From the NCBI GenBank assembly GCA_027257055.1, contig JAPVLO010000122.1:1426001-1490000 (forward strand): a DNA stretch of 64,000 bases. Reading direction: 5' to 3'. Source of the stretch: Cephalopachus bancanus. Lineage: Eukaryota; Chordata; Mammalia; Primates; Tarsiidae. Below, in pieces: positions 25,812-38,730 of the stretch; position 1 is the first letter of the stretch, and every line of letters begins with the position of its first letter. Both the position numbers and the translations under genes were made by a program. Below the pieces are notes generated by a model that saw only the letters and a program-made list of their open reading frames with translations, did not search any database and was not told the DNA's origin.

Positions 25812-26258
25812 TTATAGTAGTTTCCTATTGCTGCAGTGAATTATCACAAATTTCGTGGCTTAAATAAACACAAATTAATTTTCTTACAACTCTATAAGAA
25901 AGTCCAAAGTCAGTCTCAGCAGGCTAAAACCAAGGTGTTGGTAAAGTTGTGTTCTTTCTGGACACCCTTGTGGAGCATCTTTTTCCTTGCCTTTTCCCAT
26001 TTCTAGAGGCTGTGTGCATTCTTTGGTCCATGGCCGTACATCACACCTTCCTCTCTGGCTCTCCTGCCCCCCTCTTTCCATTATAAAGACTCCGGTAATT
26101 ATACTGGATCCATTTAGGTAATCCAGAATAATCTCCCCAACTCAAGAGCCTTAACTTAATCACATCTGCAAAGTCCCTTTTGATGCATGTAGAGTGACAT
26201 ACACATAGGTTCCAGGGATCTGGAACATCTTGGGGGGCCATTATCCAGTCAACCACAA
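25812..26258 (-). mobile_element. MLT1-type MaLR LTR
   Basis: Antisense MLT1: TTTCCTATTGCTGCAGTGAA, CGTGGCTTAAATAAACACAA, CTTAACTTAATCACATCTGC and AAAGTCCCTTTTGATGCATG in order. It is a solitary LTR-like piece with no internal viral genes. Confidence 0.85.
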
Positions 26259-26460
26259 GAGCCTATGGGTAGCATCTAACATGAGTAAATGTGCAATAGG
26301 GGTCAAGGTAACGTCTGACAAAAACCTTTGAGGAAAAGAGACCATTGATGGTCCAAGGACAATGAGTGGATGCAAAAAGGAATCTGTTAAATTCAACTGG
26401 AAATGTCCTGCTGAGATTGTTTTTTGAAGAGGGTAGTCTCAGATTATTCCTAAGATCTAG

Positions 26461-26806
26461 TACATGTTGAATATCCCTTATCCAAAATGCTTATTTTGAA
26501 TTTTGGACTCTTTTCAGGTTTTGGAATATTTGCGTATACATAATGAGATATGTTAGGGTTAGGACCTATGTCTAAACATGAACTTCATTTATGTTTCATA
26601 TATACCTTATACATACAGCCTAAATATTTATATAATATTTATTTATTTTATTCTGTGCATAAAACAAAATCTGTATACACTGAACCGTCAGGAAGCAAAA
26701 GTGTCAGATGTGGAATTTTCCACTTGTGGCATCATGTCAGTACTCAAAAAGTTTCAGATTTTGGAGCATTTTGGGTTTCAGATTTTCCGATTAGGAATGC
26801 TCAAGG
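26461..26806 (+). mobile_element. Tigger-type DNA transposon, MER8-like
   Basis: The ends match: TTGAATATCCCTTATCCAAA at the left, and the inverse ATTTTCCGATTAGGAATGCT at the right. Internal words ATAATGAGATATGTTAGGG and TTCATTTATGTTTCATATAT fit the MER8/Tigger2 group as I remember it. Non-autonomous, about 346 bp. Confidence 0.75.
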
Positions 26807-29800
26807 AATAACAGAAATCGGTGAAAAGGAGGTGGTAAGAAGAGATGCTGTTTCACTACAAACTGAGAAATTTGCCATAGCCTTGTAGCTACATAGTAGA
26901 GTAGAATCCACCGTGGGGGTGTTTGGGGAGTAGAGGCCAATGGCTCTGTGGAAAGAGCCATGCTTTCTGCCTGGAATGCAAGTTATTGGACTCAGGTTGG
27001 CTAAAACAAAGACTGTCATGACGATGGCTTCAAAGCAGTTAACTTTGGGGGATACTTCTTCCCACCCATAAATATATTTCCAGGCCTCCAGGGAAGATAA
27101 ACAGTTGAAACAGACACAGCTATCATACTGTCAGTGGTGTGACATGTATTGCTCTGATACCAGGACAACTTGGCCATTGTGGTGTCTCCCTGGTTACTAT
27201 GCAGGCATGAGCAGATAAACAACAGGTAGACCCCACTTGGTGACATGACTTGGTGGCCCTCAAAGCACCTGTGTGTGGAGGAGAGGGAATAGGGTGTGAG
27301 GGATAGTTCTGTACTCTGGAGTAGGTTAATGAGCGGGGTTTTTCTGTTTGCCCCCAAATTGGTGCTTAGGATTCAATGCTGGAGACAAAGAGGCAGTAAA
27401 AACCCCTCATTCGAAAGAAAGCTGCCAACCCTTGGGATGCTCACCTTTCTCTTGGCTTACCAAGAAGGTAGAGTTGGTCATTCTAACATCAGCTGTAGCC
27501 TTGAACCAGACCCCCAATTCCACCACCTTCTCAAAGGGAAGAGATTTGCCAGAGTTGTGAGTTGGGGCCTTCCAACACCTCAGAGCAGTTAAAGCCTAGA
27601 GGTTGAAGAGGAGGCAGCATCCCAGAGGAGATACTGCTCCTCCCCTGTGAGGTGATGGTTGAAGGAAGAGGACCAAAGAAGCTCATGGCTCTGCCCCACC
27701 ATTGCACACCCCTTATGTCACGGTCTGGTAAGATGGGAAAGTAGATAGAGTTAAAAAGTTGGAATGTCTTTAAATAAGCAAGAGTGTTCTGGAAGTTATG
27801 GAATCTAAGCTGGTGCTGAAGGTCCCACCCCCTACTACCTAATGAGAAAGAGAGATTCTATCATTGGGACCAGAGACTGGAAGACAAAACCAATTCATGC
27901 TTTATCCCACTCTGCTAGGAGCATTCAAAAATGTTGACAACTAATTTACAACAATGGCAGAATAAGCACCAAGGATAGTCTTTTCTTCTAATGGTAGTCA
28001 AGCTCCTTACTCTTTCCTGGAATGAAAAAACCAGCTGAAGAGATGAATATCTCCCCAAATAAATTCAGAGAGCAAAAGAAAAGAACCCAAAGCAGACTCA
28101 ACCATTTTGTGAATAGATGAAGACAGAACTTTGACTAGATTTCTTGTGAACTTAGACACTGGAAGAAAGGAGCAAAAGGCATTTCCATGGGTCCAGTCAA
28201 GGAAATGGCTCCATTATGCCAGGGTGTGGCAAGAGGACCCGATTCTGTGTTAATGAAATGACCCTTGGAGCATGACCTGTAGACCCAGGAGAGAGTATCC
28301 CATGCCGTGGCCACCGTGCAGCTGCCAGTTGGACCTTTGGCACCTCACGGCAAGAGCTGGAAAATGCATCCCAGCCAGCAGGAGGAGATGGTGGATTCCA
28401 GTGATACCTGAGGGCACAGCATGTCCACCTGGGGCTTTCTGAATAACTAGGAAGACGTTAAGCATGCCTAGAGTTCCCTCAGATATCAGATGAGGTTAGC
28501 CCCAAATAAACAGGGTTTGCTATTAATGCTGTGACCCTACTTTAACTTCCATGTAGATGCAGCCCCATGGAGAGATGGGTTAGAGTATATAAGATGGCAT
28601 TAAGGATTCCAGAGGCAAAATTCTAACCTCTTTCTTCTCCTGGAGTTGATTTAAAAACTCACTTTTAAACTACAAACTGTCTTGAATTCCCTGGAAATGT
28701 CAGTGTCTCTGATTGGCATAGCTTCATTTTTCTTTTGTGGGAGCAAATCCATATAACGTCTCACTTCTTAGACCAAATTGTGCCCTCTGCCTACTTAGAA
28801 ACTCATGAGCTGCGTAGGCAATGTAAAAATCCTGCTCAGCCAATAGTAGAGGTTTTCTTCTTCAGCTGCTCTTCCTTTGAAAGTAAATTTAAAATGGAGG
28901 AAACGTAAGAGAGACAAAGGGGAAAAGCAGGAAAGAAAAGAAAGAGAAACCAATGGCTGAACTTCTTAACTGCAGGCCCTGGAGAAAATCAGTTGAAAGG
29001 AAGGAATGGAATGAGGTGAGGGTTACTGGGCTCAGTGGGCTCCAATTACCAACCCAATAGCAAATGAAACTGGCTGGGCATGTTTCAGACCCAAGATAAA
29101 AGAGCAGCCTTCTTTCCTTACTCTGGTCAGGGGAGTCTGAAAGAAGCTGAAATCCTCCCGGGAGGGAGAATTAGAAAGGTGTCTTGTCTTAATGTTACTT
29201 TTAGGGTCGGAGTGACGGGGGCTGTGATGGTGGTAAATGGAATGAATCAAAAAGAAAAAGGAAAAGCGCACTTCCTTTGTGTGTTTTTAACATTCATTCT
29301 CCCTCATTCTCTCCTCAGGCTCCATGGACGCCACCTAGTGGGCAAACGACCAGAGGACACTCAGGCAGCAACTATCGTCCACCCCGGAGTTGACCTTCCT
29401 TGACCTGGGAAATACAGGAGTGTAAACAAGTGTTTAAGCCCCTCGAAGGCTGCCATCATATCGAAGTAGCGTTAGCAGCTGATCTGGACTAATGGAAAGT
29501 GGCTCTGGAGAACTAAGAAGCCCCAGGAGGTGGGACAGGACAAAAGGAGGACTGTGGTTACCGAACTCGAGTCAGGAGTTAGGAACCAGACAGGCAGAAG
29601 ACCTGTGGGGGTTACGGCTGTCTGTAGGCAGCAACAAGCCTGGAATCTGGGGCATCTGATGAGAAAAGTTGGAACTCACTGGTCCTCAAGACAGCGGTCT
29701 GATATTTAGAAAGTCGTTATTAGTCAGGACAGTAGCCACAGCCAGCAGAAATACAGCAATGAGTTTTATTCTAGGTGGGGACTCTCTGTCCTCTGACTCA

Positions 29801-30049
29801 TGCTATATTTTATACCACTATGTGTGCCTTCTGACCTGGGGAAGACTTGTAGGGCCTGTGGAAGTCTGGCAATAAGGAATAGTTCAGCCAGTCTGAAATG
29901 AGTTTGTGACTCAGTCAAGAGAATCCTAAATACAGCTGCTCAGTTCTTTGCAAAGGACTATGGAGAGTGCCAGTGGTCAGAAGTAAAGTAGCAGCAAAGC
30001 AGTAAACATGATCACTCTTCCTACCTGCCCACAGTGCCTTCTAAGGGGT
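26807..30049. other. intergenic unique sequence, 3.2 kb
   Basis: No Alu, LINE or LTR that I can name, and no exon-like frame with splice signals. It is the longest stretch without a recognised mobile element in this half of the window. Confidence 0.6.
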
Positions 30050-30397
30050 TGCTATGGATTCAATATGTCCCCCCCTCACTTCATCTCTAAAATTCAAGTG
30101 TTGTCAATGTGATAGTATTAAGAGATGGTGCCTTTATGAGATGATCAGGCCATGAGGGCTTCTCCCTTGTGAATGGGATTCGGTGCCCTCATAAAATAAC
30201 TTAAAGGAGACGCTTATCCCTCTCATCCTTTTACCATGTGAGGATACAGCACTTCTCTCATCAGAGGATGTAGCCCTATCCAGACAATCAAATCTGCTGC
30301 ACCTTGATCTTGGAATTTCTAGCCTCTAGAGAAATAAATGTTTAAGTCATTCAGTTTATGGTATATATGTTACAGTATCCTGGACTAACTAAGACAG
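30050..30397 (+). mobile_element. MST/THE1-type MaLR LTR
   Basis: Sense LTR: TTGCTATGGATTCAATATGT, AGATGGTGCCTTTATGAGAT, GGCCATGAGGGCTTCTCCCT, GAGAAATAAATGTTTAAGTC (poly(A) signal) and an end at CTGGACTAACTAAGACA. Confidence 0.85.
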
Positions 30398-30663
30398 TGA
30401 CAAAGTAGAAATAAGCAGACGCTAGAGCGTCTCCTACAGGAACTGTGAAGGCCGGTCCTGCTAGAACTCCTAGGTTTGGATTTCAACAGGATTCTGCTAT
30501 TGCACTGCATATGCTCTTACCACCCACCCCTCTTACTGAGCCAACTTGAGTGGATCTCTCTTCCTTGAAAATCAAAGAAACATATTTAAAAGTATGCTTG
30601 AGAAAATCAAGGAAAATGACTCTACTTCGAAAATGAGGAGAATTACTTCATCATGGAACAACA
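30398..30663. other. intergenic unique sequence
   Basis: Short gap between two MaLR LTRs; nothing recognised. Confidence 0.5.
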
Positions 30664-31196
30664 CTATGGTAGGTAGAATTTTGCTCCCATGACCTTTGCC
30701 CTCAGGGTTGTCCTCATTAAGTTTGCCCATCAGTTGAGGTTAAAATAGGGAGATCAGCCTGCATTATCCAGGCAGGTCCAGTGTAATCACCTGAGTCCTT
30801 AAAAGCAGGACTCAGGGAGATCTGAAGCATGAGAAGAACTTGGTGCATGATTGCTGTTTTGCAGATGGAAGGGACCACGTGAGAAGGAATTTTGGTGGCC
30901 TCAGGAGCTGGGGATAGTGCCAAACTGAAAGCCAGCAAGGAAACAAGGAGCTCAGACCTACAGCTGCAAGGAACTGGATTCTGACAATAACCTGAATGAA
31001 TTTGGAAGCAGGTCTTCCAGAAACTTCCAGATGGGAGCCCTGCCCAGATGACACTGGGATCAAGAGCCTCTAAGTGGAGAGTCTAGCCAAGCCTGCCCAG
31101 ATTTCTAACTTACTGAACTGTGAGAGAAGAAATGGGTGTGTTGTAAACTGCTAAATATTCAGTAGTCTGTTACACAGCAATAGAAAACTAAGACCA
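30664..31196 (+). mobile_element. MLT1-type MaLR LTR
   Basis: Sense LTR with AGCCTGCATTATCCAGGCAG, AAAGCCAGCAAGGAAACAAG and TGACAATAACCTGAATGAAT. It ends CACAGCAATAGAAAACTAAG, where a young Alu has inserted. Confidence 0.85.
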
Positions 31197-31504
31197 GGTT
31201 GGGCATGGTGTCTCACACCTGTAATCTCAGCACATTGGGAGACCAAGGTAGGAGAATCACTTGAGTCTAGAAGTTCAAGACCATCCTAAGCAACATAGCA
31301 AGATCTCGTCTCTACAAAAAATTAAAAAATAAGCCAAGCATTGTGGTGCACACCTGTAGTCCCAGCTACTCAGGAGGCTGTGACTAAAGAATTGTCTAAG
31401 CCCAGGAAGTTGAGGAGTATGGTGAGCAGTGATCAATGCCACTGCACTCCAGCCTGGGCCACAGAGTGAGACCCTGACTCAAAAATAAAAATAAAAATAA
31501 AAAT
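31197..31504 (+). mobile_element. Alu inserted at LTR end
   Basis: Sense Alu with (AAAAT)n tail; perfect duplication AAAACTAAGACCA at 31184-31196 and 31505-31517. Confidence 0.96.
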
Positions 31505-31517
31505 AAAACTAAGACCA

Positions 31518-32702
31518 ATATCAACAGAGTTAGCTAGACCAGAGAGTGACCCAAAAGTTACAGGGTATAACAGTTTTTGTTAAACATTCTCAACACAAAC
31601 AACTTGAAATGGTTCTGTTTTTCTCCAACCACTGCCTCCAACTATGTGAAGATACTCCTTGCTTCCCATTGGTACTCTAACGATATCTTGGGCGGTTTCT
31701 TCAACTTCCTGGTCGCTTTTAGTTATTAAAATCTACCCAATCTAAAGTTATAGCATCACATCTGGATTAAAAGCATTTCTTCCCCTCAGATCAGCTGAGA
31801 GCTTGTGACTCCAGGGAGCTGAAGTGGAAGGCATGACATGGAGAGTTCTTTACTCCTCCTCCGTCTTTTCTGGATGGGGTGGCTAAGGCATGGTCTGCCC
31901 CCTGGGACATTGTCTCCCTCTTTCTCCTGTGGGTTGTAGCTTCTCTGGAGGAAGAGGGAAAGGGAGGAGCATCTCCTACTCAGCTGGTCACTGTTGAGTG
32001 GTCTGGTGGCTGTCCTGTCACTCAGGCTATCTCAGACGCATGAGCTCTTCAGAGGGCTCTGAGCTGGGAGCCTCTTTCCTGCATAGTAGCCCCTGTGGGA
32101 GTTCCAGACCTGGCCCAGCCTCTCCCAATCCCTCTCTGCTTCTGCCAGCCCTCTTGGGTCACCTCATTTACCCTTTTTGGGGTCCTTTTGACCTGTGGGA
32201 ATGTCATGCACCCTTGCCACATCAAGCAGTAGGAGCGAATCCTGCTCCACTTCCACCTTCCTCTCTGGACCCTGCCTTGTTCTCCAATTGTCACTGCCCC
32301 CGCTTAGAAAAGCACAAGACAAATTCACACATCTACTGCCTTGTCAGACAGCCAACAAGAGAAGGAAATATCTAAATCTCCCTTCTTCAAGCTTCCTCAC
32401 TCTCTCTGAAATCTCTTAGAGATCCTTTCCCATCATTTAGCTTAGAGAGGGAGGGGTTCTCTCCCCTCCCCTTCACTAAAGCAATGTTCCTTGCAAAAAT
32501 CACTGCACAGCCCACAGGGAGGAGGGCTTGAATGATAAATGCAAGTAGAAGAGCCAGTTAAACCACAACTAAATACTCCCAAGGGAGGTGTCTAACCCAA
32601 CAGTTGGTGGTTTTCTTTAGAAAATGGAGTACTTAATGCTTCTTTGTCCTCATTTTTGGGCCCCAGTCAGCAATTCCTGAGCACTGGAAACAGTTTTCAC
32701 TC
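31518..32702. other. intergenic unique sequence, 1.2 kb
   Basis: GC content is higher than in the surroundings near 31,850-32,300. No splice-supported exon or repeat is visible. Confidence 0.5.
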
Positions 32703-32715
32703 AACATCCTGTTTC

Positions 32716-33022
32716 TTTCTTTCTTTCTTTCTTTCTTTCTTTTTGAGTTGGAGTCTCACTGTCACCCAGGTTGGAGTGCAGTGGCATGCTCATGGCCACC
32801 GCAACCTCCTCCAGCTGAGCTCAGGTGATCCTTCCACCTCAGCCTTCCAAGTAGCTGGAACCATAAGTGTGTGCCACCACACCCGGCTAATTTTTTGATT
32901 TATTGTAGAGATGAGATCTTGCCAAGTTGCCCGGGCTGGTCCTGAACCCCTGGACTTAGGCAATCCTTTTACCTCCGCCTCCCGAAGTGCTGGGATTACA
33001 GGCTTGAGCCCCCGTGCTCAGC
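32716..33022 (-). mobile_element. Alu with (TTTC)n head
   Basis: Antisense Alu whose tail has become a CTTT microsatellite (32,711-32,742). Duplication CAACATCCTGTTTC / CAACAACCTGTTTC. Confidence 0.93.
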
Positions 33023-33055
33023 TTCAACAACCTGTTTCAAATGTAAAAGAAATGC

Positions 33056-33358
33056 TGAGGCCGGGCTCGGTGGCTCAGCCTGTATTCCCAGCACTTTGGG
33101 AGGCCGAGGCGAGTGGATTGCCTGAGCCCGCGGGTTCGAGACCCACCCGGGCAACTTGGTGGTGCGACCTCGTCTCTACAATAAATCAAAAAAATTGGCC
33201 GGGTGTGGTAACTCGCACCTGTAGTTCCAGCTACATGGAAGGCTGAGGTGGAAGGATCGCTGGAGCCCAGCAGGTCGAGGCTGTGGTGGTCAGGGGTGTG
33301 CCACTGCACTCCAGTCTGGGCAACAGAGTGAGACTCCAACTCAAGACGAAGAGAAAAA
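33056..33358 (+). mobile_element. Alu, young lineage-specific copy
   Basis: Sense Alu with GGGCTCGGTGGCTCAGCCTG and CTCCAGTCTGGGC. Flanked by AAAAGAAATGC at 33045-33055 and 33359-33369. Confidence 0.95.
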
Positions 33359-33369
33359 AAAAGAAATGC

Positions 33370-33612
33370 CAGACATGGTGGCTCACACCTATAATCCTAG
33401 CACTTTGAAAGGCACCCAACCTAGGCAACATAGCAAGACCCTATCACTACAAAAAAATTAAAAACTTGGTTGGGCATGGTGGCACTTACCTGTAGTCCAG
33501 CTACTCAGGAGGGTGAGGCAGAAGGATTACCTGAGCCTAGGAGGTCAAGGCTGCCCATGCCACAGCACTCCAGCCTGGGCAACAGAGTGAGATTCCCAAC
33601 TCAAAGAAATGT
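33370..33612 (+). mobile_element. Alu with internal deletions
   Basis: Starts CAGACATGGTGGCTCACACC, but the left arm jumps from CACTTTGAAAGG to CCTAGGCAACATAGCAAG, and the right arm is also shortened. Confidence 0.87.
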
Positions 33613-33632
33613 AATTAATTAATTAATTATGA

Positions 33633-34427
33633 CTGCTTTTTTATTTCTCTACACTTTTCAGAAATACATCTCTGAAGGAAGTAAAGTACATGCACACCTT
33701 TCATCTTTGCAATGCTGATTTAGTTGGTTGTATGAACCAGCTAAACATTTCATCACAGTAGAGCTCAGGAGTCTTTTCAGAAACCAAGGCCGATGACCTA
33801 TAACTCTACCAAAACTTTGTTCCTGGATTTTCTTAGATAAACAGCAGCTTATCAGTCAATGCCCAGGGAAAATGTGCTTCATCTCCTTAGAAACCCACAG
33901 TAGTCAGGTTTCCTAAGCATCCCAGGAATAGAGCTGTTGTCTCTCCTGAGAGACCCAACATGTATCTATTACCTCTTCAAGATGTGAATCCAGAGTCACC
34001 TGGAAATCATTCCAGGAAAAATAAAAGACTTCTGTGTGTAACCAGCTTACATTTGTATCCAAAATAAGCAAAAGAAATATTTAAGCATGGCCAAAATGCT
34101 GCAATTATTTAATAACAAAACCACATATAACAGGAAGGAGAGGGAGTTATTTTAAAAACTGGCTGAAGATTGAGGAAGTTGACTGACAGGGAAAGACCTG
34201 CTCTTTTGTTTTGGAAAAATAGCCTAGTAGATGGGGTTGGTTTTGAGTCAGCCACTAGGTTCCTTGGGGAATTAACCTAGCTGGGAAAGAGTTAGTGAAT
34301 AAAAGTTCAATTGCTTTCACAATAAAATCACAGGAAATTTGAATCTTTATTGTGTAGAAGAGCAAGGTTGTGGAAATATAAGAGAGTGAAAGAGAGAGGT
34401 CTTGGTGGGGGGATCTGGGTACAATGG
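33633..34427. other. intergenic unique sequence
   Basis: After a short ATTA repeat at 33,614-33,628 there is nothing I recognise. Confidence 0.5.
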
Positions 34428-34845
34428 TGTATTAGTTTGCTAGGGCTGTGTTAACAAAGTACCACAAACAAAGTGGCTTAAACAACAGAAATTTATTGCC
34501 TCACATTTCTGGAGGCTAGAAGTCCACAATCAAAGTGTTGGCAGGGTTGATTCCTCCTGACAGCGTGAGGGAGAGATCTGTTCCAGGATTCTCTCCTTGG
34601 TTTGTTAGGTGGCCATCTTCTTCCAGTGTATCTTCTTATTATCTTCTCTGTCTGTTTCTGTGTCCAAATGTTCCCTTCTTATAAAGAGATGAGTAATATT
34701 GGATTAGGGCCCACCCTAAGGACCTCATTTTAACTTGATTTTCTCTAGAAAGACCATATCTTTAAATAAGGTCACATTCTGAGAAACTGGGGGTTAGGAT
34801 TTCAACATATCTTTTTGTGGAAGGGACATCATTCAACCCAATGAC
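34428..34845 (-). mobile_element. MLT1A-type MaLR LTR
   Basis: Antisense LTR: TTAGTTTGCTAGGGCTGTGT, AAGTGGCTTAAACAACAGAA, TGGATTAGGGCCCACCCTAA and GGTCACATTCTGAGAAACTG, ending at CATTCAACCCAATGAC. Confidence 0.87.
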
Positions 34846-34917
34846 AAATAATGAGACGAATATCTGGCATAAATTCTCTGGGGAAGGATGGCAAGGACTT
34901 TTAAGACTAGCTATGCT

Positions 34918-35205
34918 CAGCTGGACATGGTTGACTCATGTAATCCCAGCACTTTGGGAGGCCAAGGCAGCAGGATTGCTTGAGGCCAGAAGTTCTAGAC
35001 CAACCTAGACAATACAGCAAGACCCTGTCTCTACAGAAAATGTTAAAAATTAGCCAGGCATGTGGTACACACCTGTAATTCTAGCTACTTGGGAGACTGA
35101 GGTGCGAAGATCCTTTGAGCCCAAGAGTTTGAGGCATCAGTGAGCTATAATCACATTGCTGCATTCTAGCCTGAGTGACAAAGTGAGACAGTCTCTTTTT
35201 CAAAA
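34918..35205 (+). mobile_element. Alu, older
   Basis: Sense Alu from AGCTGGACATGGTTGACTCA to a short A tail after GTCTCTTTTTC. Confidence 0.88.
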
Positions 35206-35211
35206 AAATAA

Positions 35212-35465
35212 CTGGCCAGGCTCAGTGGCTCACACCTGTAATCCCAGCACTTTGGGAAGTGGGTTCAAGACCAGCCTGGGCAACATGGCGATCCTTTGTC
35301 TCTACAATAAATCAAAAAGTTAGCTGGGCACGGTGGTACATGCCTATAGTTCCAGCTACCTGGAAGGCTGAGGCGAAGGATCACCTGAGCCCAGCAGGTT
35401 GAGGCTGCGATGACTGTGAGCAGCGTGCCACTAGACAGAGTGAGACTCCGACAAAAAAAAAAAAA
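35212..35465 (+). mobile_element. Alu, internally deleted
   Basis: Sense Alu immediately after the previous one. About 20 bp of the left arm (GAGGCCGAGG region) and part of the right arm are missing; the linker is CTACAATAAATCAAAAAG. Confidence 0.9.
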
Positions 35466-36925
35466 GCTTTGTTTGATATTCAATTTAAATGTTCTGTTCT
35501 GTGGATCCCCTCTATTACCCCCCAGACTTCAGTAAAACATCTACCACCTATGAACAACACTTAGGTTGGGGTGCTTTGAAGATTCTCTGTCTGAGGAAGC
35601 TCTTCTGGCCTGTTTGTCAAAGCAATCCTAGAAAGCAAATGCCCGAAGCATCCCCAGCCACTACCAGATGAGATGGGTAGATACCCCAGCTCCCTCACCC
35701 CTGCTTAGATAGCTCTGAGGTGTGTTCTTCCTCATCTCAGTTTCTCAGCAGTCTCAAACTCCAGTTTCCTTTTGGTAGAAACACACACTTCATCCACTCC
35801 TTTCCCCTCCTGACCTCACTTTCCCACTCCCCCACTGGTGTTTCCTGGGATTACCTCCTAAGTAAACTACTTGTGATCAAACTCTAATCTAAACATGGAC
35901 AATGACAAAAATTTGAAAACTGAAACTGGAATCCAAAAGCTTACTTAGCTTAGTGTGGGAAAATAATCCCAAAATTCTTAATTAATGTTTGTTCATGTCT
36001 TTGATAAGCCCTTGTCCTGGAAAGTAATACTGTATCAATGTCTCTTATTTTATCCATGGCTTTAGGTATTCAATTTGAAAAGTTGGAAAACAGCACATAT
36101 TGTATTTTTGAAGTTCAATTTTACTCTGCTCCCTGTGAGCACCTTAAAACAGATTGTATCTATTCAGATGAAAATGAGGTATTAAAGTGATTTTTATTAA
36201 GATTAACATTCAATTTAGGTTTTGCTTTATTATGCACACCACAAATAACTGTGTGAGCTCCCTGTAAAAAGGCTGTATATATAACATAATTCACAGTTAT
36301 TCATGCTCTACCAATTACCTTGAAATTATGACTGGAGTTACCACAGAACCTCAATAATCATTACTGTGTGATTTGCAGTTTTCTGGATTGGGGAAGTCTT
36401 TGGAAGCTGCACGTAACTAGCCAATTGTTTTTAGAGAGTACAGTAATGACTATTATTACTGAGGAGTCGAATGAAGCTCCTTTTTATGCCCTGAAGATTA
36501 CTTGATAATTACACTTGATGCTATCATTAAAGAAAAAGAGAGTAACCAACAGATAAACAGACAGCAAACTAAGTATATAACAGTCCAATAATGTGGGCCA
36601 ATATTGTTGGCTGTGAAAATTAACACAATCTTCCACTGATTTTTATTTCTCTAATGGGAACACCTGCCTATACAAGCATACTTAATTAGATGGATTGCCT
36701 TAGCTCACTAATGGTATTAACACAACATGTGAAATTAAAGGGGAAGATTTCTGAGATTTTGTTCATTATATGAAAGTACAATAGGCTGCAAAGATGACTC
36801 AGCTTTACCTTATTCAAAACAAGCCTAGCTTTAGCCCCGCTTCAAAACTCCTTGGATACGGTATCCTACTTAACTTCCGCTTCAGTAACCTGACCATGGA
36901 CTAGCCCATTTCTCAGAAAATCTTT
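35466..36925. other. repeat-free AT-rich interval, possible regulatory DNA
   Basis: About 1.46 kb without any recognised repeat inside a repeat-rich region. Homeodomain-type cores cluster here: CTTAATTAATG near 35,978, CAATTACC near 36,310, AATAATCATTACTG near 36,352, TGATAATTAC near 36,503 and CTTAATTAGATG near 36,681. Enhancer function is only an inference; no exon is visible. Confidence 0.4.
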
Positions 36926-37242
36926 CTTTTCTTTTTTGTTTTTGTTTTTTTAGAGACAAGTCTCACTATTGTTGCCCAGATTGGAGTGCAGTAGCACAAT
37001 CATAGCTCATGGCAGCCTCAAACTTCCAGGCTCAGGGGATCTTTCCACCTCAGTCTCTCAGGCAGCGGGACTACAGGTACATACCACTATGCTTGGTTAA
37101 CTTTAAAAAAATTTTTTTTTGTAGAGAATAGGGGTCTCACTATTGTTCCCCAAGCTGGTCTTGAACTCCTGGCCTCAAGGGATCCTTCTGACTTAGCCTC
37201 CCAAAGTGTAGGGATTACAGGCATGAGCCACTGCGCCTGGCC
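36926..37242 (-). mobile_element. Alu, full length
   Basis: Antisense Alu; duplication CAGAAAATCTTT at 36914-36925 and 37243-37254. Confidence 0.94.
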
Positions 37243-37254
37243 CAGAAAATCTTT

Positions 37255-38730
37255 TTTTTCCCATAGATAAAGCCTGCTAGAAGATGTCTTACATTTAAGT
37301 ACTTGAAAGTAACATTTCCCCTCTTCGTTTTTCTCTTTTAAACTAAGTCATAGCAGACTTTCTTCAGACATTTTTGTGTATGTGCACAAAAACATACTTC
37401 AGAAGGGTCCCCAGCTAAAGCCTTAGGCATTCACAGTTTGCTTTCCATCCCAGTAACCGCCTTTCCCTCATTCCCTCCTTCCCACTCACCTTTAGATGTT
37501 CGGTACACATCTGAGCAAAGCCTGCTTTTATGACAGTATGTCCTGTCAGCTAATGCATTATCTTTCCCAGTGATCATTGCTCTGTAAAATTACCTCTGTG
37601 GTGTGAATGAGATTTTCTCCCCATCCTAAAGTACCTCAGCCAGGAAATGGGGGAAGGAGTTTGAAGTGGCTTCTGAAATCTGATGTCACAGGTTGCACCT
37701 TGTTAAGGTACCTTTCTGCAACTGTGGGCGAAACCACCTACCATCCTGACTTCCTTGCTAGAAAAAATGGAAGTCCCTATCTAAAAACAGTCACAGTGGC
37801 AGCACTGGGACTTAGTGTTGGATGCTCTCATTTTCTCCATTAGCTATTACAAAATAAAAGTTCCTGCCTTTCATGGTAAGTTGCCTTGGGAACTGCTTTA
37901 ATATGTTTATTAAGATCTCTGTTCATGCTCTGCCTCACTACTAGTATTGGGCTTCTATTTCTAATTTTAATAAGACATGCACTAGCCTGCTCACTGGAAC
38001 AGCCCTCTTATATTTTTATTCAACCGATTAACTCCAACTGTTTTATTACTAACCCATTTTCTTTAACAGTCTCCAAAAGCACCCCATAAAATGCTTCATG
38101 AGTCCTTTCTTGGGGCCATTTTAATGAGCAAGACCTACTATACTTTCAAAATTCCCACAAAGTTCCATACACTTCTAGAAAATTCCAATTGATAGCAATG
38201 CCACCTGCAGAAAATCTATTACCTGTGGGGGATGAAATGACAAACTAACAGCTCTCCCTCTCTTAGGAAACTTTTTTCCTCATCCTCTTCCACAGAGGTG
38301 GGCCACCGGCAGCCATGTTTATACTACACTTCACCACCCTGCCATGGCTGATTGGACCTGAAGGGCACGTCTAACCAAAGTCGGGCTGATCTAATTCTCT
38401 GTCTCAGGAATTTGGAATTGAGACTGAGAACTTAGTTGGTCTGTGTATGTTTGGCAAGCTCAAGAGCAACGGGTGAGGGTGGGTGGTGAATGTCACATGC
38501 TGCTATGCTGTCAGGGGATGCAAGAAAGTAAGTCTGAAGAGAAAGGAGCTTGAATTCACCAGGTAGAGAGGACTGGAGATCAAGGGCAAACCCAGTCCCT
38601 GGATTCAGTGGAGGCTCAGCTTCATTCTGTCTGCCCTCAGGTTCCATAAGCCTCCCTGGAGCCTTGTAACAAAGCCCCTAGTTCCGCTAAAGCTGGCCTC
38701 TTTCCAAGGCCCAGGTGATGCTTTGGAAAC
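37255..38730. other. intergenic unique sequence, 1.5 kb
   Basis: No repeat or exon that I can name. Confidence 0.5.
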
